Made by a program: the position numbers and the translations under genes
Shown here: positions 23,304 through 35,859 of the stretch, piece after piece
How the letters are laid out: each line of letters starts with the position of its first letter
Numbering within the stretch: the stretch's first letter is position 1
Assembly: GCA_030549335.1 (NCBI GenBank)
Contig: CM060198.1
Span: 44,722,353-44,786,352, forward strand
Direction of reading: 5' to 3'
DNA from: Pontederia crassipes
Taxonomy: Eukaryota; Streptophyta; Magnoliopsida; Commelinales; Pontederiaceae
Length of the DNA: 64,000 bases
Notes under the pieces: generated by a model
Seen by the model: the letters and a program-made list of their open reading frames with translations, nothing else
Databases searched by the model: none
What the model was told of the DNA's origin: nothing

Positions 23304-25442
23304 AGCACCAATTCTTCTGTTTGAACTTTAAAACTACAATTATGATGCTGGAGTATCTGAAAATGGCAACAATATGGTATAGTTAGAAGGAGATGATTTT
23401 GTTACAAAGTGCTGACACTAAATTTGTAGTAGGTTTGTGATCCTAAAGGAATACAAGATCGGAAGCAAATGCCTTCCTGATTTTCAAGTTATTACTGAAT
23501 TTGGATCTCTACACAGGTGCATTTATGTGACACATTGTCCATATTCTATGACCGATAGCCATTGGTTCCACATCTGATGATCGAAGGTACGAGATTCAAG
23601 GGATCTTTTGTGTTCCAAGTATTCCAACTACAGATGTAACTACAAATTCTGACTTTCTACAGGAGGACACATGAAAGAAAACCTATTCGAACACGAGGAT
23701 GATGCTAGTGTTTGGAAAACCACCTTTAGGAATTTGAATGAGTTTGTCTCTGACTCTGAGGTTCACATAGGATTCCTTGCCTGCCCAGGACAATGTAGGC
23801 CTGGTCTGTCATGAATAACACCTCCACTTGCAGTTTTCTGGGCCTGTCATTGACAGAACCCCAATGGGCTTAATATCATCAAGCTAACTTGGAACCGTGA
23901 AGTGTGATAGGCAATAAGATTTTAGATTTCAGTTAGGGTTCTGGTGTGAAATTGGAACTCTTTTGCAGGTTGAAATTGGAAAACATTTGAACTCTTTTAC
24001 GGTGTGACCAAAGGAAAATATTTGAACTGGAGAAAATCTGCAGGCATGTGTGACTCCTTTGATTTTATCATCTTGAATTAATTGAGGCTACTAGAAAGTT
24101 GACTGGTGCATTGATCCTCTAGTAGCTTTCCAGTTTAATGTTTACAGGCTTCTGCTCCGTGGGGTTCATATTTACAAGTGCATATGATCTCTTATGTTAT
24201 GGCAGGCATCAGCAGCAATGTTATCCTAAATGCTTGAAAGGATTGTCCATATCTAGACAAACACACTGCATGCCGCAATGTGTAAACAGAAAGTATTCAT
24301 GTACACAATATATGAGCCAGAGTTGTATAATTGAATGACATTAAATATACCAAGTACATCTTACATCTCTAGTAAGAGAATCCTAAGATACTCCATTAGT
24401 AAATTCTTAATCCTCCCCATTCTTTGTTTACAATTGAGACCTAGAAAGATATTTCTGACCATTCTTTTATGTACAAGAACCACAAGTGGAGTTTAATATC
24501 TTGCACTTTATGATTTTAGATTGATTTGTTCGTATTTGCTTGCTATTGCATGTGAATGTACTTTCCCTCACGTGACCTTTGGTAGCATATCAAGGAATCT
24601 TATACTCGTCCATAAGAAAATGACCAACATGAAAACCAAAAATATATGTGGGGTATTGTGCTTATTAATTAGAACCTGTAGCTTTAATGTTAGTAGAAAA
24701 TAATGTGATCAGTTTGATTGTTAGGATCAAGCTAATGGAAACAAAATATTTGATCCCCTGAATCTGACACTCTTGGGCTGTTTAGCTTCCTGCTTTTGAT
24801 ATGTAGATTCTTTGCATTTGAAATGGTGAGCTTCCTGTAGAGGTATCCCCTGGTAGAGGATATTAATCCCCTGGTAACATTCTGAATCTGAAGCCAATGG
24901 ATTTTTTTTTCCCTGTACCTTACTGCATGCAATATTGATCTGCCACAAATTAGTTCCAACTAATTGTTATTGAACATAAAATAACTGGATTGCTAGATCA
25001 TTGATTCATTCTGCATCATTCATCTTGTTTGTATATCATTCGTCCGCATATATATAAGGCCATGTATTTTTTTTTATTTCTTAGTCTTAAATTTATGTTT
25101 GTTGCAGAAAACTCATGAGTTTACCCCACGCATTATATGTACATGTAAACAGGTATATTATCAACATGAATGCTTCTTTTATTTATTTTTCCCATCTATA
25201 TAACCACACCCCCGCACAGACGGAGGGAGAGAGAGACAGAGAGTTGAAATAAGAGTGCAAAGTTTTATTTTGTTTACTAAGAAGAGACGACAAAGGGGTG
25301 TGAGGGGTTTTATTGTGACCTCTCAGACTTCAGAACTGTGAACAGGGAGGGTCACGAGAGCACGTCAAAGTGGAAGCATGCAGCCAAGCTTGACAATGGC
25401 TGGCAGGTTATGTTGGAGGACAGGTTCACAGATATATGATCA

Positions 25443-25475
<33 letters not shown>

Positions 25476-26089
25476 AGATATATATATATATATATATATG
25501 GTTCATATATATATATATGAACCATGGCTCGAAGCAAGGTGCGTACACATATGATCCTGCTCTGTGGGGGCAAAGAGAAGAGAATGTGTAGCTTTTTCCA
25601 ATTAAATAGGGATTGAAGAAATAGTACAGCTAGAGCCATAAAAACTAAAAAGGTCCATATACTGACTGATGCTGCGTTTTCTGCATGCTGCAGGGCTTTT
25701 TTCTCTCTGCATTTCCTGTGGAGTACTTCTCATTGTCACATGTGATCACAACGATCAGATCAGGAAAAGAACTTTCCCAGGCTTTCAGCATCAAATTACT
25801 CTCGTCATTTATATACTCTGAACAAATGAACAAGGAAGCTGAGCATAATTGACGATAATGTCAATTACAAGCTACAGTGAATTATACTCCAGTGGTATCA
25901 TTAATTTATCAACATTCCATTCACTATTCAATTTGATGTAGTCGAAAAAAACCAAGTTGACATCCCAATTGATACCAAGGAATATTTTAGTGAAAATGAT
26001 CCCATTTATCGCACAAAAACAATGAAATCAATCCAAGAGATGAAGCATAAACTTTTGCTTTTTTATGCTTCTTCTTGCGTAGTCTAACA
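23304..26089. other. Intergenic DNA
   Basis: No firm gene. At 23,663-23,815 a plus-strand frame after a TTTCTACAG acceptor-like site reads GGHMKENLFEHEDDASVWK and continues 30 more residues to a TGA. It looks protein-like but is unidentified and unsupported by other exons. From 24,700 to 24,960 the text repeats GGTA or CCCCTGGTA phrases without clear structure. Confidence 0.4.
25441..25523. repeat. CT/AT microsatellite with perfect hairpin
   Basis: A (TC)n tract passes into (AT)n and then into a 24-base perfect inverted repeat at 25,500-25,523 with arms GGTTCATATATA. The arms include non-repeat bases (GGTTC/GAACC), so the symmetry is more than a property of AT repeats. Confidence 0.8.
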
Positions 26090-26470
26090 TGCAACACAAG
26101 TATAATTAACTTTTCGCACGAATAGAACACAGAGATTTACGAAGTTCATCCTAAATCGGATTATGTCCTCGGAAAGCGATAGCTCTCTTTGTTATTGAAT
26201 AATAATGATTATAAGAATGGGTCTCTATTTGGACTCTTAGGAAGTTTATATAGGCGCCCTTTTTGACAGATGATAGATATTACAGACTAATTGAAAATCT
26301 GAATTAATCTTTCAAAATATGACACTTATCTTGTGATAAAAAAATAAATCAATTCCGAATTACATACAGAATACTCCTATCGGGCAACGAGACTCCGGTT
26401 GAAAAAATCTGTTGAAGCATCTAACTAAGAAAGGAGAACAATTGAGTTCAAATTCAAGACATTATCAATA
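26090..26470 (-). mobile_element. Ty1/copia LTR remnant, same family as 22.5-22.9 kb
   Basis: It shares, in order and orientation, the phrases GGACTCTTAGGAAGTTTATA, TAGGCGCCC, AAAAAAATAAATCAATTCC, GAATTACATACAGAATAC and GCAACGAGACT with 22,620-22,850. No internal domain adjoins it, so it is a solo LTR or a fragment. It is old and degenerate. Confidence 0.65.
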
Positions 26471-27161
26471 ATAACTTGTATATGCAATGCTCATGCATTT
26501 GCCACAGATAAGTCTACCAACTCATACATGATAAGGATTTACCAAATCAACTCTTGTACTCCGATGCTATCGCCTCATGAGAGAGCATGCATGATGTGCA
26601 TTCCAGAAAGTGATGAAGGGAATAAGGGGAACAGGTACATGGGAGTATATATGTTGATTTGAAAATGCATAGCTTGCAAATTTGTTTGGACGCATGTCAT
26701 GTCAAATGAGAAAGAGGCAAATTAATATAATTATTTTAATTCCTAGCTAGACATGCACCACTAGATCTTTGCCAATGGAGTGAGAAAAAGAAAGGAAGTA
26801 GCCAACCAAAGTGCCAAGAAACCTGGCTGGCGTGACAACACTGCTAATGTGCTCCGCGTGAGCCACCTTTGGCATATCCATTTCATAGTCTCCTATATGT
26901 GTAAGTCCTCGGAAGGGTAAAATTCTTGTGATCGATTGAGACATGAGAACAATTTCACTTCAAATTTGTTGGAGAAAACAGACAATTAACCTTTGGACTT
27001 ATACATGAACCTTTCTTGCATGTTGCTAGCTAAATTTTGTTGATGAGCCCAAGGGCGACTAGATCATGTGTCTTATTATATTTTCTCATGCATGCACCAT
27101 ATATGTTTTCGTGTGTTCCTTGGATCGTTTCTCCATTTTCGAAGGTGACATTGTTCTTGTC

Positions 27162-27218
<57 letters not shown>

Positions 27219-30200
27219 TCACTCCCAAAGTGTGGCATTTCAGTGTCACGTTCTTTTCAAGGCAAACAACGAAGTGAAATGTCCAATGATCAAAACATTC
27301 ATACTTTGAAAGCAAACTTATGATCCACATCAATCGTATCCTTTTAGTCCTGAAATCAGTCGTATCCTTTTACTAATTAATTAATTAGTAGAAAGTCAAT
27401 TATTGTAAAAAAAAATAGTGTGAATGAAAATTCTAACTTCTTGCCCGGCATCACATCCAATGACTGAGAGCAGTAGAATGGGGAGCCCTAGAGAACGTCA
27501 GCATAGGAAGAGCGAGAACAAGAGACAAATTATATATGCAGCATGGGCAGATTATTGTTGGGTTGTGATTGATGTGCGTGTGAGTACGTTGAGAGAGAGA
27601 GAGATACTCCTAGAATACATGTGAATAAGTTTGTACGTATGGTTTGTCCAATGTGGCACGAGAGAATGCCCCTGCAGTGAGGGCGAGAGAGGAGTTCGTA
27701 CTTTGTAGCAGAAGAACACAGACAGAAGGGGGTGAGAGGGGGAGAGAGAGAGAGGGGGGTGGTGGTGAACCCGAAGCTAAAGGAAATGTATCCATATGAG
27801 ATGATATATCGAAGTTGTGGAGTTGGGATCGATCACGAGAGGAGAGGGGCTCTTAATCTTACTTGGTTGCATGAATGCATGCGTCCAATGATCATGTGAC
27901 CGTTAGAGCTGGATGCCATCATTTTAATGTGCTACTACTCATCCATCCCTCCCTGCATGATACCTAGGGTTGCTTATCATCCATCCCTAACTGCTCTTCT
28001 TTTTTAAAATTTTGTATTTACTGATCTAAGTACACGATCGAAAAGTTGAATACTCCGAGTTCGAATCTGGAAATGATTAAATGCATTACATGGACCATTA
28101 TATTGAAGCAAAAAAAAAACTTTTTGAAGTACACAGCTTGGACTTCCACAGAAAAACAAAATACGTTAATTATTTGCAGAGTTATGTTGGGGGAAGGGTG
28201 AATTAAAACATGCAAGCATATAATTAAGATGTCAGCCATAAGTTTAAATTTACGTTGGACATGAATCCTATTTAATGGCTCATAAGGTTTTGTCTATTTG
28301 CATAACAGATGCAGAAATTATTTTATTCGAAGATGCAAAAACGTGTCAAAACGAGAGAAACATGATTGCGATTAGAAACTATTTTATTTCGGCCAAATAC
28401 ATATGTATGCCATAAAAGGTAAGGCCGATAGAATAAACGAGCACGTAGATGTACATGTAAAGTATAAACTACTTCAGTAAATATAGATTATAACATTACA
28501 TGAGAGAGAGAGAGAGAGATCACCACCCGTGAGGAGTATTTGGAAGCATTTCCAACTCATTTCTTCGTCGTGGTTAGTAAAAGCGAAACACTTCACAAGA
28601 CGCCACCACTATCACATCAAAGTAGATTATAAGTTCAGATTTCCATTATAACTATATTGAAAATAAACATTCCTTTCCTTAACATTTCAGGTGAGTCGTA
28701 TTAATTAAATTAAAGAAAGCAACCACATTAAAAAATGATGATCAACCATTCGCCTATAACTAGAAATCAAGACCATTCTTGAATCACACAAATATCTCAC
28801 AATATTTATTAAGTCATTTAACAAATGAAATTATATACATATATATATGTCATTAAATAATTCCACAAAGATTATTACTATGTTAAGAACGCTACTTAGG
28901 ATATCCTACATTGATGTGATGGCAAAATAATAGTATAAGAGAAAATAGGCGAGCGCTGAAAAAGATTAATTATGCAATGACATTTTCAATATTAATTCCA
29001 TCTTATGATCGCCCGAGTGGACCAAGACAAGAAAACCTTGGTTTAAATGAAGCATGTCGAGATGGCTCCCTAGCTGCATGGCCTTCTTCATGTGATCGAT
29101 CGAGATAACAACAATCGCCTAGACAAGTGAACTACAAACAGCTAGACAACCAACGTATATAACAAACATCCAACAATTAATATTCCACAGGATATGTTTT
29201 TATACGAGGACATGAGCTAGCTATATGTGCAATTAAACTACGATAATGCAATATCGATCCGATCATAACTACTCATATTCTTTTTCTTGAAAAAAAAAAT
29301 CAAAACACACACACACACACACAACACAATATATTCCTTGGACCTGCATGCACCACATTTTTAATGAATTATATCAAGATCACTTTACTAGCTCCATGCA
29401 TCAACTTGGAATAATTTGTTCGGGTTTTGTCACTTGCAGTGTCTTTTGTCTCACTTATTGACACCTATTGGCCCTGCATGAAAAGAACTACGATCTCAAA
29501 GGTTAGTGGCCGTGACGGGCCCCGTGTAGTAGTAATATTAATATATAATAGTAGTAGTACAATCCAAAGGAACAGTAGTTGCTGATGTGTTAGCCCTTGG
29601 TTAATTGCAAGGGGCAGCTTCATAATTAATATGGCATTCGATCGATCCCTTGACCGTGAGTGCATGGCGTGCCAATAGGTCCATCCATTTCTTTTCAGTG
29701 CCCTTTTGTTTGTTGTTTTGCTTGCCGAGAGTGCATGTACGACAAGCAGTTGATTAATTCGATAATTCGGATACTCAATATTTGAATTTTTGAAGGCTTT
29801 GGATATTTATTAATATGTAACATATTGCATGTGCAACATTATTTTACTGTTAACGTTAGGCAATCTTATTTCTCTATTTTAAGATCTGATTTGTAGGATC
29901 GCTTATAGTACGTTCAATGTCGATAGTCATGAAGAGTTTTAATTTCCAATGATTATATAGGTGGTGTAAATAATATACATTGTTTTAACAATTCAAATTT
30001 GATTCTTGAATTAATTTTCGAATTGTGCATGTGTGTGCGCGTGTGTGGTGGCTCAATTGATTTAATTTCTTTTTCTTTCTTAAAAGGAATATAATGTGTG
30101 CAGAGATGCAACTACTTTGGTGACTAAATAAGCAAACTAATATCCACCATCTCTAAGGTTAAAAAAACGAAGAACATTAATTATATTATTATTTGATTTT

Positions 30201-30400
30201 GTTTTTTTTTTTGTAAGAAATGAGAAAGGGTGCAAATTCCTGAATCTTCAGAAAAGGATATTTTGGCTGCACTCTACGATGAGCATACTGTAGGTAACGT
30301 GAAAACGAGTGATGGACACTTTTGGTAAATCACATAGCAATCAAGAATTTCTGAAACTGTGGCAACTCATATGTGCATAGCAAACAGGTGATCAGATGTC
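26471..30400. other. Intergenic DNA with microsatellites
   Basis: No gene or RNA recognised. Contents are an (AT)26 tract at 27,165-27,216, purine-rich GA patches near 27,590-27,605 and 27,720-27,760, a (GA)n tract at 28,503-28,519 and a (CA)n tract near 29,305-29,322. The part near 30,000-30,400 is the likely promoter of the bHLH-ACT gene. Confidence 0.5.
27165..27216. repeat. (AT)26 microsatellite
   Basis: An uninterrupted run of AT dinucleotides of 52 bases, the longest dinucleotide run in the window. Confidence 0.95.
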
Positions 30401-30477
30401 CGGATATGCGAGCCCCCCTCCCCTTTTTAAGCCACCCCTTCCCCCCAACCACCAGAGCTTCAGAGCTCCCTCCTGTG

Positions 30478-30496
30478 TAGAGAGAGAGAGAGAGAG
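30478..30496 (+). promoter_or_regulatory. GA tract in the 5' leader of the bHLH-ACT gene
   Basis: A run of AG dinucleotides ends directly at the start codon. GA/CT tracts near plant transcription starts often bind BPC/BBR GAGA factors; a role here is inference. Confidence 0.4.
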
Positions 30497-31788
30497 ATGG
30501 TGTCCAAAGAACACAAGAGAGCTGCATTGCATGAGAAGCTACAACTCCTCCGCTCAGTCACCCACTCTAATGCGGTACTCCTCGCTCTCATCAACCGCAT
30601 GCTATAAGCTTAACTAAATATGCTTGAAAATTTTTCCACGGCTTGTTTCTTCTTCACTGGCATGAATCCAGGAATATGCTGTGATTTTCCAAGTATAAAC
30701 AGGGAATGAGAATTCTATCAGTTTTCTCGACATATGTTACTCCTGAAATGACCTGCGTTCTCTTCTCTATCATCATCTGGCAGCACAACAAGACCTCAAT
30801 TATAGTAGATGCATCGAAATATATCGAAGAGCTCAAGCAGAAGGTGGACAGATTGAACCAGGAGATCGCATGGGCACGGCCGAAAGACGACGGGAACCTC
30901 AAGCCTATGGTACATCATGATCTTGACTGTTGCATCAAAATTAATTTGATCCTCCGGAATCAATCAGTTGCAGTACTCCAATCATTAAGCATTGCTTCTG
31001 CTAGAACTGTTTCAGGTTTAGTTCGTAGTGTGCATGTGGTAGATTCTCACTGACACATTACATGTTTTCTGTAACACAAAAAAAAAATGCAGGTGAATGT
31101 AGAGACACTGCAGAATGGATACCTTATCAATGTGTTCTTGCAAAAGAACTGCCCCGGATTGCTCGTCTCCATTCTGGAAGCCTTTGAGGAGTTGGGCCTC
31201 AGCATGCTGGAAGCAAGGGCTGCTTGTACTGACACATTTCGTCTAGAAGCAGTTGGAGGAGATGTAAGATATACGAGAATTACATATGTTAATTTTCATC
31301 GCACAATATTTCATATCAGTATTTTCATTGCACAATATTTCATCAGGACATATTATTCTGAACATACATCCAGGGTGCAAAAACAAACAAGTGTAATCAA
31401 GCTACTAAATAAATCATACAATAGATAAATTTATTAAGGCCTTTTCTCTTCCATTCCATTCTACTAGTAATTGATAACTTTAGTTCGAGTTGCATGTCAG
31501 AATCATATATTGACGTCCCTTCCACATATATTAAGAAGATTTCAAGTAGAAAGACATGGTGAATTCTTAAATTGCAGTATATTTCCATGTGAATCAAATA
31601 TCTTTCTTTGGGAGATTAATATTTGAAGGAGAAATTACCTTTTGGATGTCTAAAAGAATTGCTAAGCAAATTTAATTGAAATGAAAAGAATATTTCAGGA
31701 TCAATTCGGAAGCGTAAATGCCCAAGTGGTGAAACAGGCAGTCGTACGCGCCATCAAGAATTGCTCAGCAAGCAATGAGCAAGAGTGA
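30497..31788 (+). CDS. bHLH-like regulator with ACT-like domain (SCREAM-like)
   Basis: A short nuclear regulator of the plant bHLH/ACT-like group (Arabidopsis AT2G40435/AT3G56220 type), which lacks most of a basic DNA-binding region and probably works by dimerising with other bHLH proteins. Exons are 30,497-30,574, 30,784-30,909, 31,093-31,263 and 31,699-31,788, all GT/AG, all phase 0, giving 154 residues. The helix-loop-helix spans residues 5-60: KRAALHEKLQLLRS, the loop, then KTSIIVDASKYIEELKQKV. The ACT-like beta-alpha fold spans about 69-125 with NGYLINVFLQKNCPGLLVSI and LEAFEELGLSMLEAR. The start MVSKEHKRAALHEKL matches family starts. No defect is seen; the gene appears complete. Confidence 0.9.
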
Positions 31789-33218
31789 CACACAAAGTGG
31801 AAGAAGCACCAGAGCAAGCTTTTCCGTGTCTTCTCTTTTTTTTTTTTTTTTTGTTATTTTTATGTACCGATGTTGGCTAAAGCCCTTAAATAAAATCAGG
31901 AGTACAAAATGCATACATGGTATCAGAGTATGGAAATGTGACAAGTTTTGCATGCAAAAGAAATGTTGACAGGTAAACACAATTCAAATGCTAACTTGCT
32001 GAACTTCAAATGATTAGATATGATATATGAAATTTAACATGCACAAGACACTAGTCTTTAGTAAGAAAGGAAACAAAAAGTTTTAATCATCATCAATTAT
32101 TTTGCTAGTATGAGAAAACCTTCATATGAACAATAACAACAACAAAGCCTTATCCCACTAGGTGGGGTCGGCTACATGAATCATACGACGTCATTCCGTT
32201 CTATTAGTAATCAAACCTTTCAGAAAACCTTCATATGAACAAAACATAAAATTTCACATGCTGGACTTGATAATAAAAATTACAAAAGAAATATGGGGAA
32301 ATCAGCCAGCATGCATCTATTTTTCCAACGAGATCCTACACTGATTAATCCTGGCTGCACTGTTACTCCATGATGATACAACTATTTACTTTAGAAAAAG
32401 AAAACGGCTACTTAATAATGATACAATTAACGAGTAAAATGGTAATACTCAATATTCACCTTATATATTTCAAGTAATTATTTCATGGCCACAATGCAAA
32501 CATACAAAAAAGATAAATCTGTCAGAAAGAGGAAAATCTCATCCTCCAAAAGAGTAGAATTGAAGTGAAATATTATCTTCGAAGCCTTTGATGCACATAT
32601 AGTCAAACAGCTACACGAAATCCTGACCTTATTTTCTCAAAATCTTCCATCAGTTCCATGCTTTCCTAACTTCATCTTGTTCTCCTTCTGGAACCTGTGA
32701 ATAAATTTTCAAGTTGGCCTTTCTGGAAAAGAAAAAAATTCAAGTTGGCCACCCACTCTTACCATGGAATATTTGATGTACCTAGGAATTTTGATATTTG
32801 TATCAGGAGAACTGAGGAATAGAAGTCGTTCACTTTGTTATGACTTTTTCTGCATTCAATCATTTTTCACATCTCAGGCTGAACTATTTCAGCAGGACGA
32901 TATCTTAATAAAAGTGGTTGCCCGGTCAAAATTTCAAACAAGAGGTAAATTTGCAAAAAAGCTTGACAAACGATAACGCTGTGATATCTTTTGGTAGTAT
33001 TCGCTTCTTCACAGCCACTGCAGTCCATTTTTCTGTCTGAATAAGGAAAAGAATCTCTGTTAGAAAACATGATAAGGTTTCTTAACTAATCTGCATCAGT
33101 CTGAGTATTTTATTTGGACAAATTGACTTTTCTTACACAATGAACTCAGTAACTACTTTCAAGGTTTGTTGCCTACTTTAGTATATCACTTACTTATCAA
33201 ATCTCAGTGCTGCCTCCA
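31789..33218. other. Intergenic DNA downstream of the bHLH-ACT gene
   Basis: The first 200 bases, including a T-rich tract at 31,837-31,852, are the likely 3' UTR. The rest is AT-rich and contains one SINE. An exon-like patch on the minus strand near 32,880-33,045 is described under the unidentified pseudogene. Confidence 0.5.
32134..32221 (-). mobile_element. Au-type SINE, 5'-truncated
   Basis: On the minus strand it carries ATGACGTCGTATGATTCATG, TAGCCGACCCCACC and the AAGGCTTTGTTGTTGTTA end. A perfect 21-base target-site duplication flanks it at 32,113-32,133 and 32,222-32,242. About 28 bases at its inner end do not match the other Au copies. Confidence 0.85.
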
Positions 33219-33790
33219 AAATGCTTATCATTAAATTGAGAGAATTTGTTTTTTTGGAAGGACTTGGGAGAATATTAAAGAGCAGGTATCAGATAAAATC
33301 TACAACATCCAGCAGTGAAAAGTACAGACACTGTGAGATTACAAAAGTAAACTAAAATATACAATGCATTTGGAATATGTCATCAAGGTTCTCAAATAAT
33401 CAAAGAATCCCAAATGCTTATCAACAACTTGAGAGAGTATTTAAAACCAATTATCATGTGAAGTCAGCATCCGGCAGTAAAAAGTGCAGACACTGTCAGA
33501 TTGCAAAAGCAGACTAAAATAAGATACTATTCATTTGAAATCCTGTCGAATCTTATGAACATGGATCAATGAATATATTGTTGTTGTTGTTGTGTCATTT
33601 GAAATGCATCATTAAGGTTCTTGAATAACTACAAAATCCAAAATGCTTATCAACTACTTGAGAGAAAATTTAAAACCAAGTACTAAGCCAAGTCTACAAC
33701 ATCCAGTAGTAAAAGAAAAATATGGACACTAATAGATTACATAACTAAACTAAAAGATACAAATACAATACATCTGAAGCACAAAATCTT
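33219..33790 (+). repeat. Three-unit tandem repeat, about 165-190 bp
   Basis: Units open with AAATGCTTATCA at about 33,219, 33,412 and 33,641. Each continues through an ACTTGAGAGA-like stretch, TCTACAACATCCAGCAGT or variants, GACACT, a GATTACA/GATTGCA block and AACTAAAATA. The middle unit is lengthened by a SINE insertion. Non-coding; function unknown. Confidence 0.75.
33542..33594 (+). mobile_element. Au-type SINE, strongly 5'-truncated, nested in the tandem repeat
   Basis: CCTGTCGAATCTTATGAACA, TGGATCAATGAATATA and (TTG)n match the 3' third of the family. An 11-base duplication TCATTTGAAAT flanks it at 33,531-33,541 and 33,595-33,605. Only about 53 bases were inserted. Confidence 0.8.
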
Positions 33791-35440
33791 AAATAATTAA
33801 GAAACATGTCAGTGGAAGAATTACAGACAAAAATATCATAATTATACCTGTATTTGCCAAATATCAAGTGTTATCCCCGAGTTAAGTGCATACTACACTT
33901 GAACAGTAAAGTAAACAGCCAGATATTTGCGAACAATCTCCTTCTTTTGGACTTAAATGACGAGCAATCTTTCTTGCCGAATGTAACAGATAAATACAAG
34001 ATATGAACTAAATGGTATTGACATGCTTTAGAACATGACAACAAATGAAATTCCCTTACCTGATGTAGCATGAAGGATTCACCATGCATGGACAGCTCAA
34101 CAAAATCTCTTCCTGATTATGTCACCCTTTCCACAATAGCATAATATATTCTGAAGTGGGATGCACTTATTCTATCAAAATCGTCAGGTTCATAAAGCCA
34201 CGTTGCAGTTTGCACAAGCAAAAACATCATATTTCTACAATTTTAGAATAAAAAGAAGAGGCCACCTCCTCTTTTTTTCTGGTGACACGCTAAGGGAGGG
34301 TGGCGGCTGTCCCATTTTTACCTCCCTACATTTCAACATAACCAAACATCCCCTCTCTGTTTTCCCAATAACCAAACATCCCAAAGAAAAATCCTAGGAA
34401 AAGGCTTTTCCCAACAATTTAGTTTCCTCCAAATGGACGATGCTTTGTATCAGGCTACTACCAAGTGAGACAACTATATTAGGACTAGAATATTAAAAGA
34501 AAAAAATTTTCAATTACTGATTAAAGTTATCCTGGACAATACAATTGGTGGTAAAGCAGGATCTCCTAGTATACTGATTAAAGTTCGAGCATCTGACAAT
34601 GGATTAGCAATGCATTATCTTTCTTGGATATTTAAACACAGTAGCTACAGTTATCATAATTACAAGGTTATGCAGGACAACTTCTCATTCAGTAGATTGT
34701 ACTTCTGGAATTTAATTAGAGAAATCACCCTTGTCATAGAATGTTTACAACTTGCTTACAAACCCATTACTGTGAGATCAAAATGGATCCCAGTAATTTC
34801 AGTGAGAAGAAGATACAAATACACTCAAGTGCCCGCATTCTCTTCTGGTATCAAAGCTTCTGGAAAACAACTTTTTAGATTAGGCAATATAATGCAAGCA
34901 ATAAGGGAAAAACTTGAACAGCATCTGAAAAAAAAAAGGTAAAGAGAAAGAAAATAATGCTGAACATCTTTAAAAACTAAATAAATAATGAAAGCCAAAA
35001 CATTTGTTTCTTCTTTGAAGGAAATAAAGTGAAGATCATATGCTGAAACATTTCTCTCCTCAATTTTGTCGATGCCAAAAGCCTTACTTTCGAGAAGGCA
35101 AAATGCTGAACACCCTGATGTTATTGGGAATACCAGAATGAACATGTAATTGGCAAGTAGAATGTCATTAGGACCCTTCTTCCTTGCATCAACAGGAATC
35201 CCCATCTTCAACAAAATCAGGTGTGACCACAGAATGCACTTAAAATATGATAAAATTCACACCATACGATTGGTTATGTACAAGGATGACTTCAGTTAGA
35301 GTATAGTATAAATATATTCAAATTACCTTAAATCATGACCAAAAGATGCAAGAGATAGAAGATTGCGAGTGGTCGGTTCTGCTACCTCCTTGCTTTTGCA
35401 AATTCCCACAATTACTACCGTGAATCTCAATAAATTTCCG
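33791..35440. other. Mostly non-coding DNA between exon-like pieces
   Basis: Apart from the exon-like patches near 34,060-34,240 and 35,150-35,215, I see AT-rich intron-like or intergenic sequence. A plus-strand frame at 34,610-34,942 is not recognisable. Confidence 0.4.
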
Positions 35441-35859
35441 TTATTGAAAGTATAATTTGCAAACAAAGGTAACCCATTTAAAAATGTCTAAGACATATAA
35501 AAACTCTTGTGACTTGGTTGAAAATAAAAATGGAAAGAACAAAAAGCTTACCGCTTCTGAAGTCCTGAAAGGAGTTGAAGAGTCAAGAACGACGAAGTTG
35601 ATAGCTCTACCCAAAGACGTGGAAGAAAATGTCGGCGCATCGAGTGCCTCTGTAACAGGTAACAAGTTCCGACGCGCAGGAAGACCTTCTCGTTGTGGAA
35701 GTACGGACTCCCCAACGCAGCATCACTCCGCCATGGGAGCCTGCGTAGAGAACTTTGCAGGCGACGGAGGGGAAAGGGCCGTGGGGGTGGGGCCGGGGGG
35801 AAGCGAACGGAAGCCGACTTCGCGAGAGAAAGGGATGAGCTCGCTGATATTTTAATTTT

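Larger units (their letters stand above)
32880..35745 (-). pseudogene. Unidentified host gene, probably dead, several exon-like pieces
   Basis: Exon-like pieces lie on the minus strand. At 35,733-35,551 an ATG opens MAE, then a TGA, and the same frame continues CCVGESVLPQREGLPARR, LDAPTFSSTSLGRAINFVVL and DSSTPFRTSEA up to a GTAAGC donor. Near 35,200 lies LLKMGIPVDARKKGPNDILL. At about 34,215-34,060 lie WLYEPDDFDRISASHF and RIYYAIVERVT, a TAA, then SGRDFVELSMHGESFMLHQ and a GTAAGG donor. At about 33,040-32,930 lies EKWTAVAVKKRILPKDITAL after a TTATTCAG acceptor. The two in-frame stops argue for a pseudogene, though a wrong start or unseen splicing is possible. I do not recognise the family. 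Confidence 0.35.
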
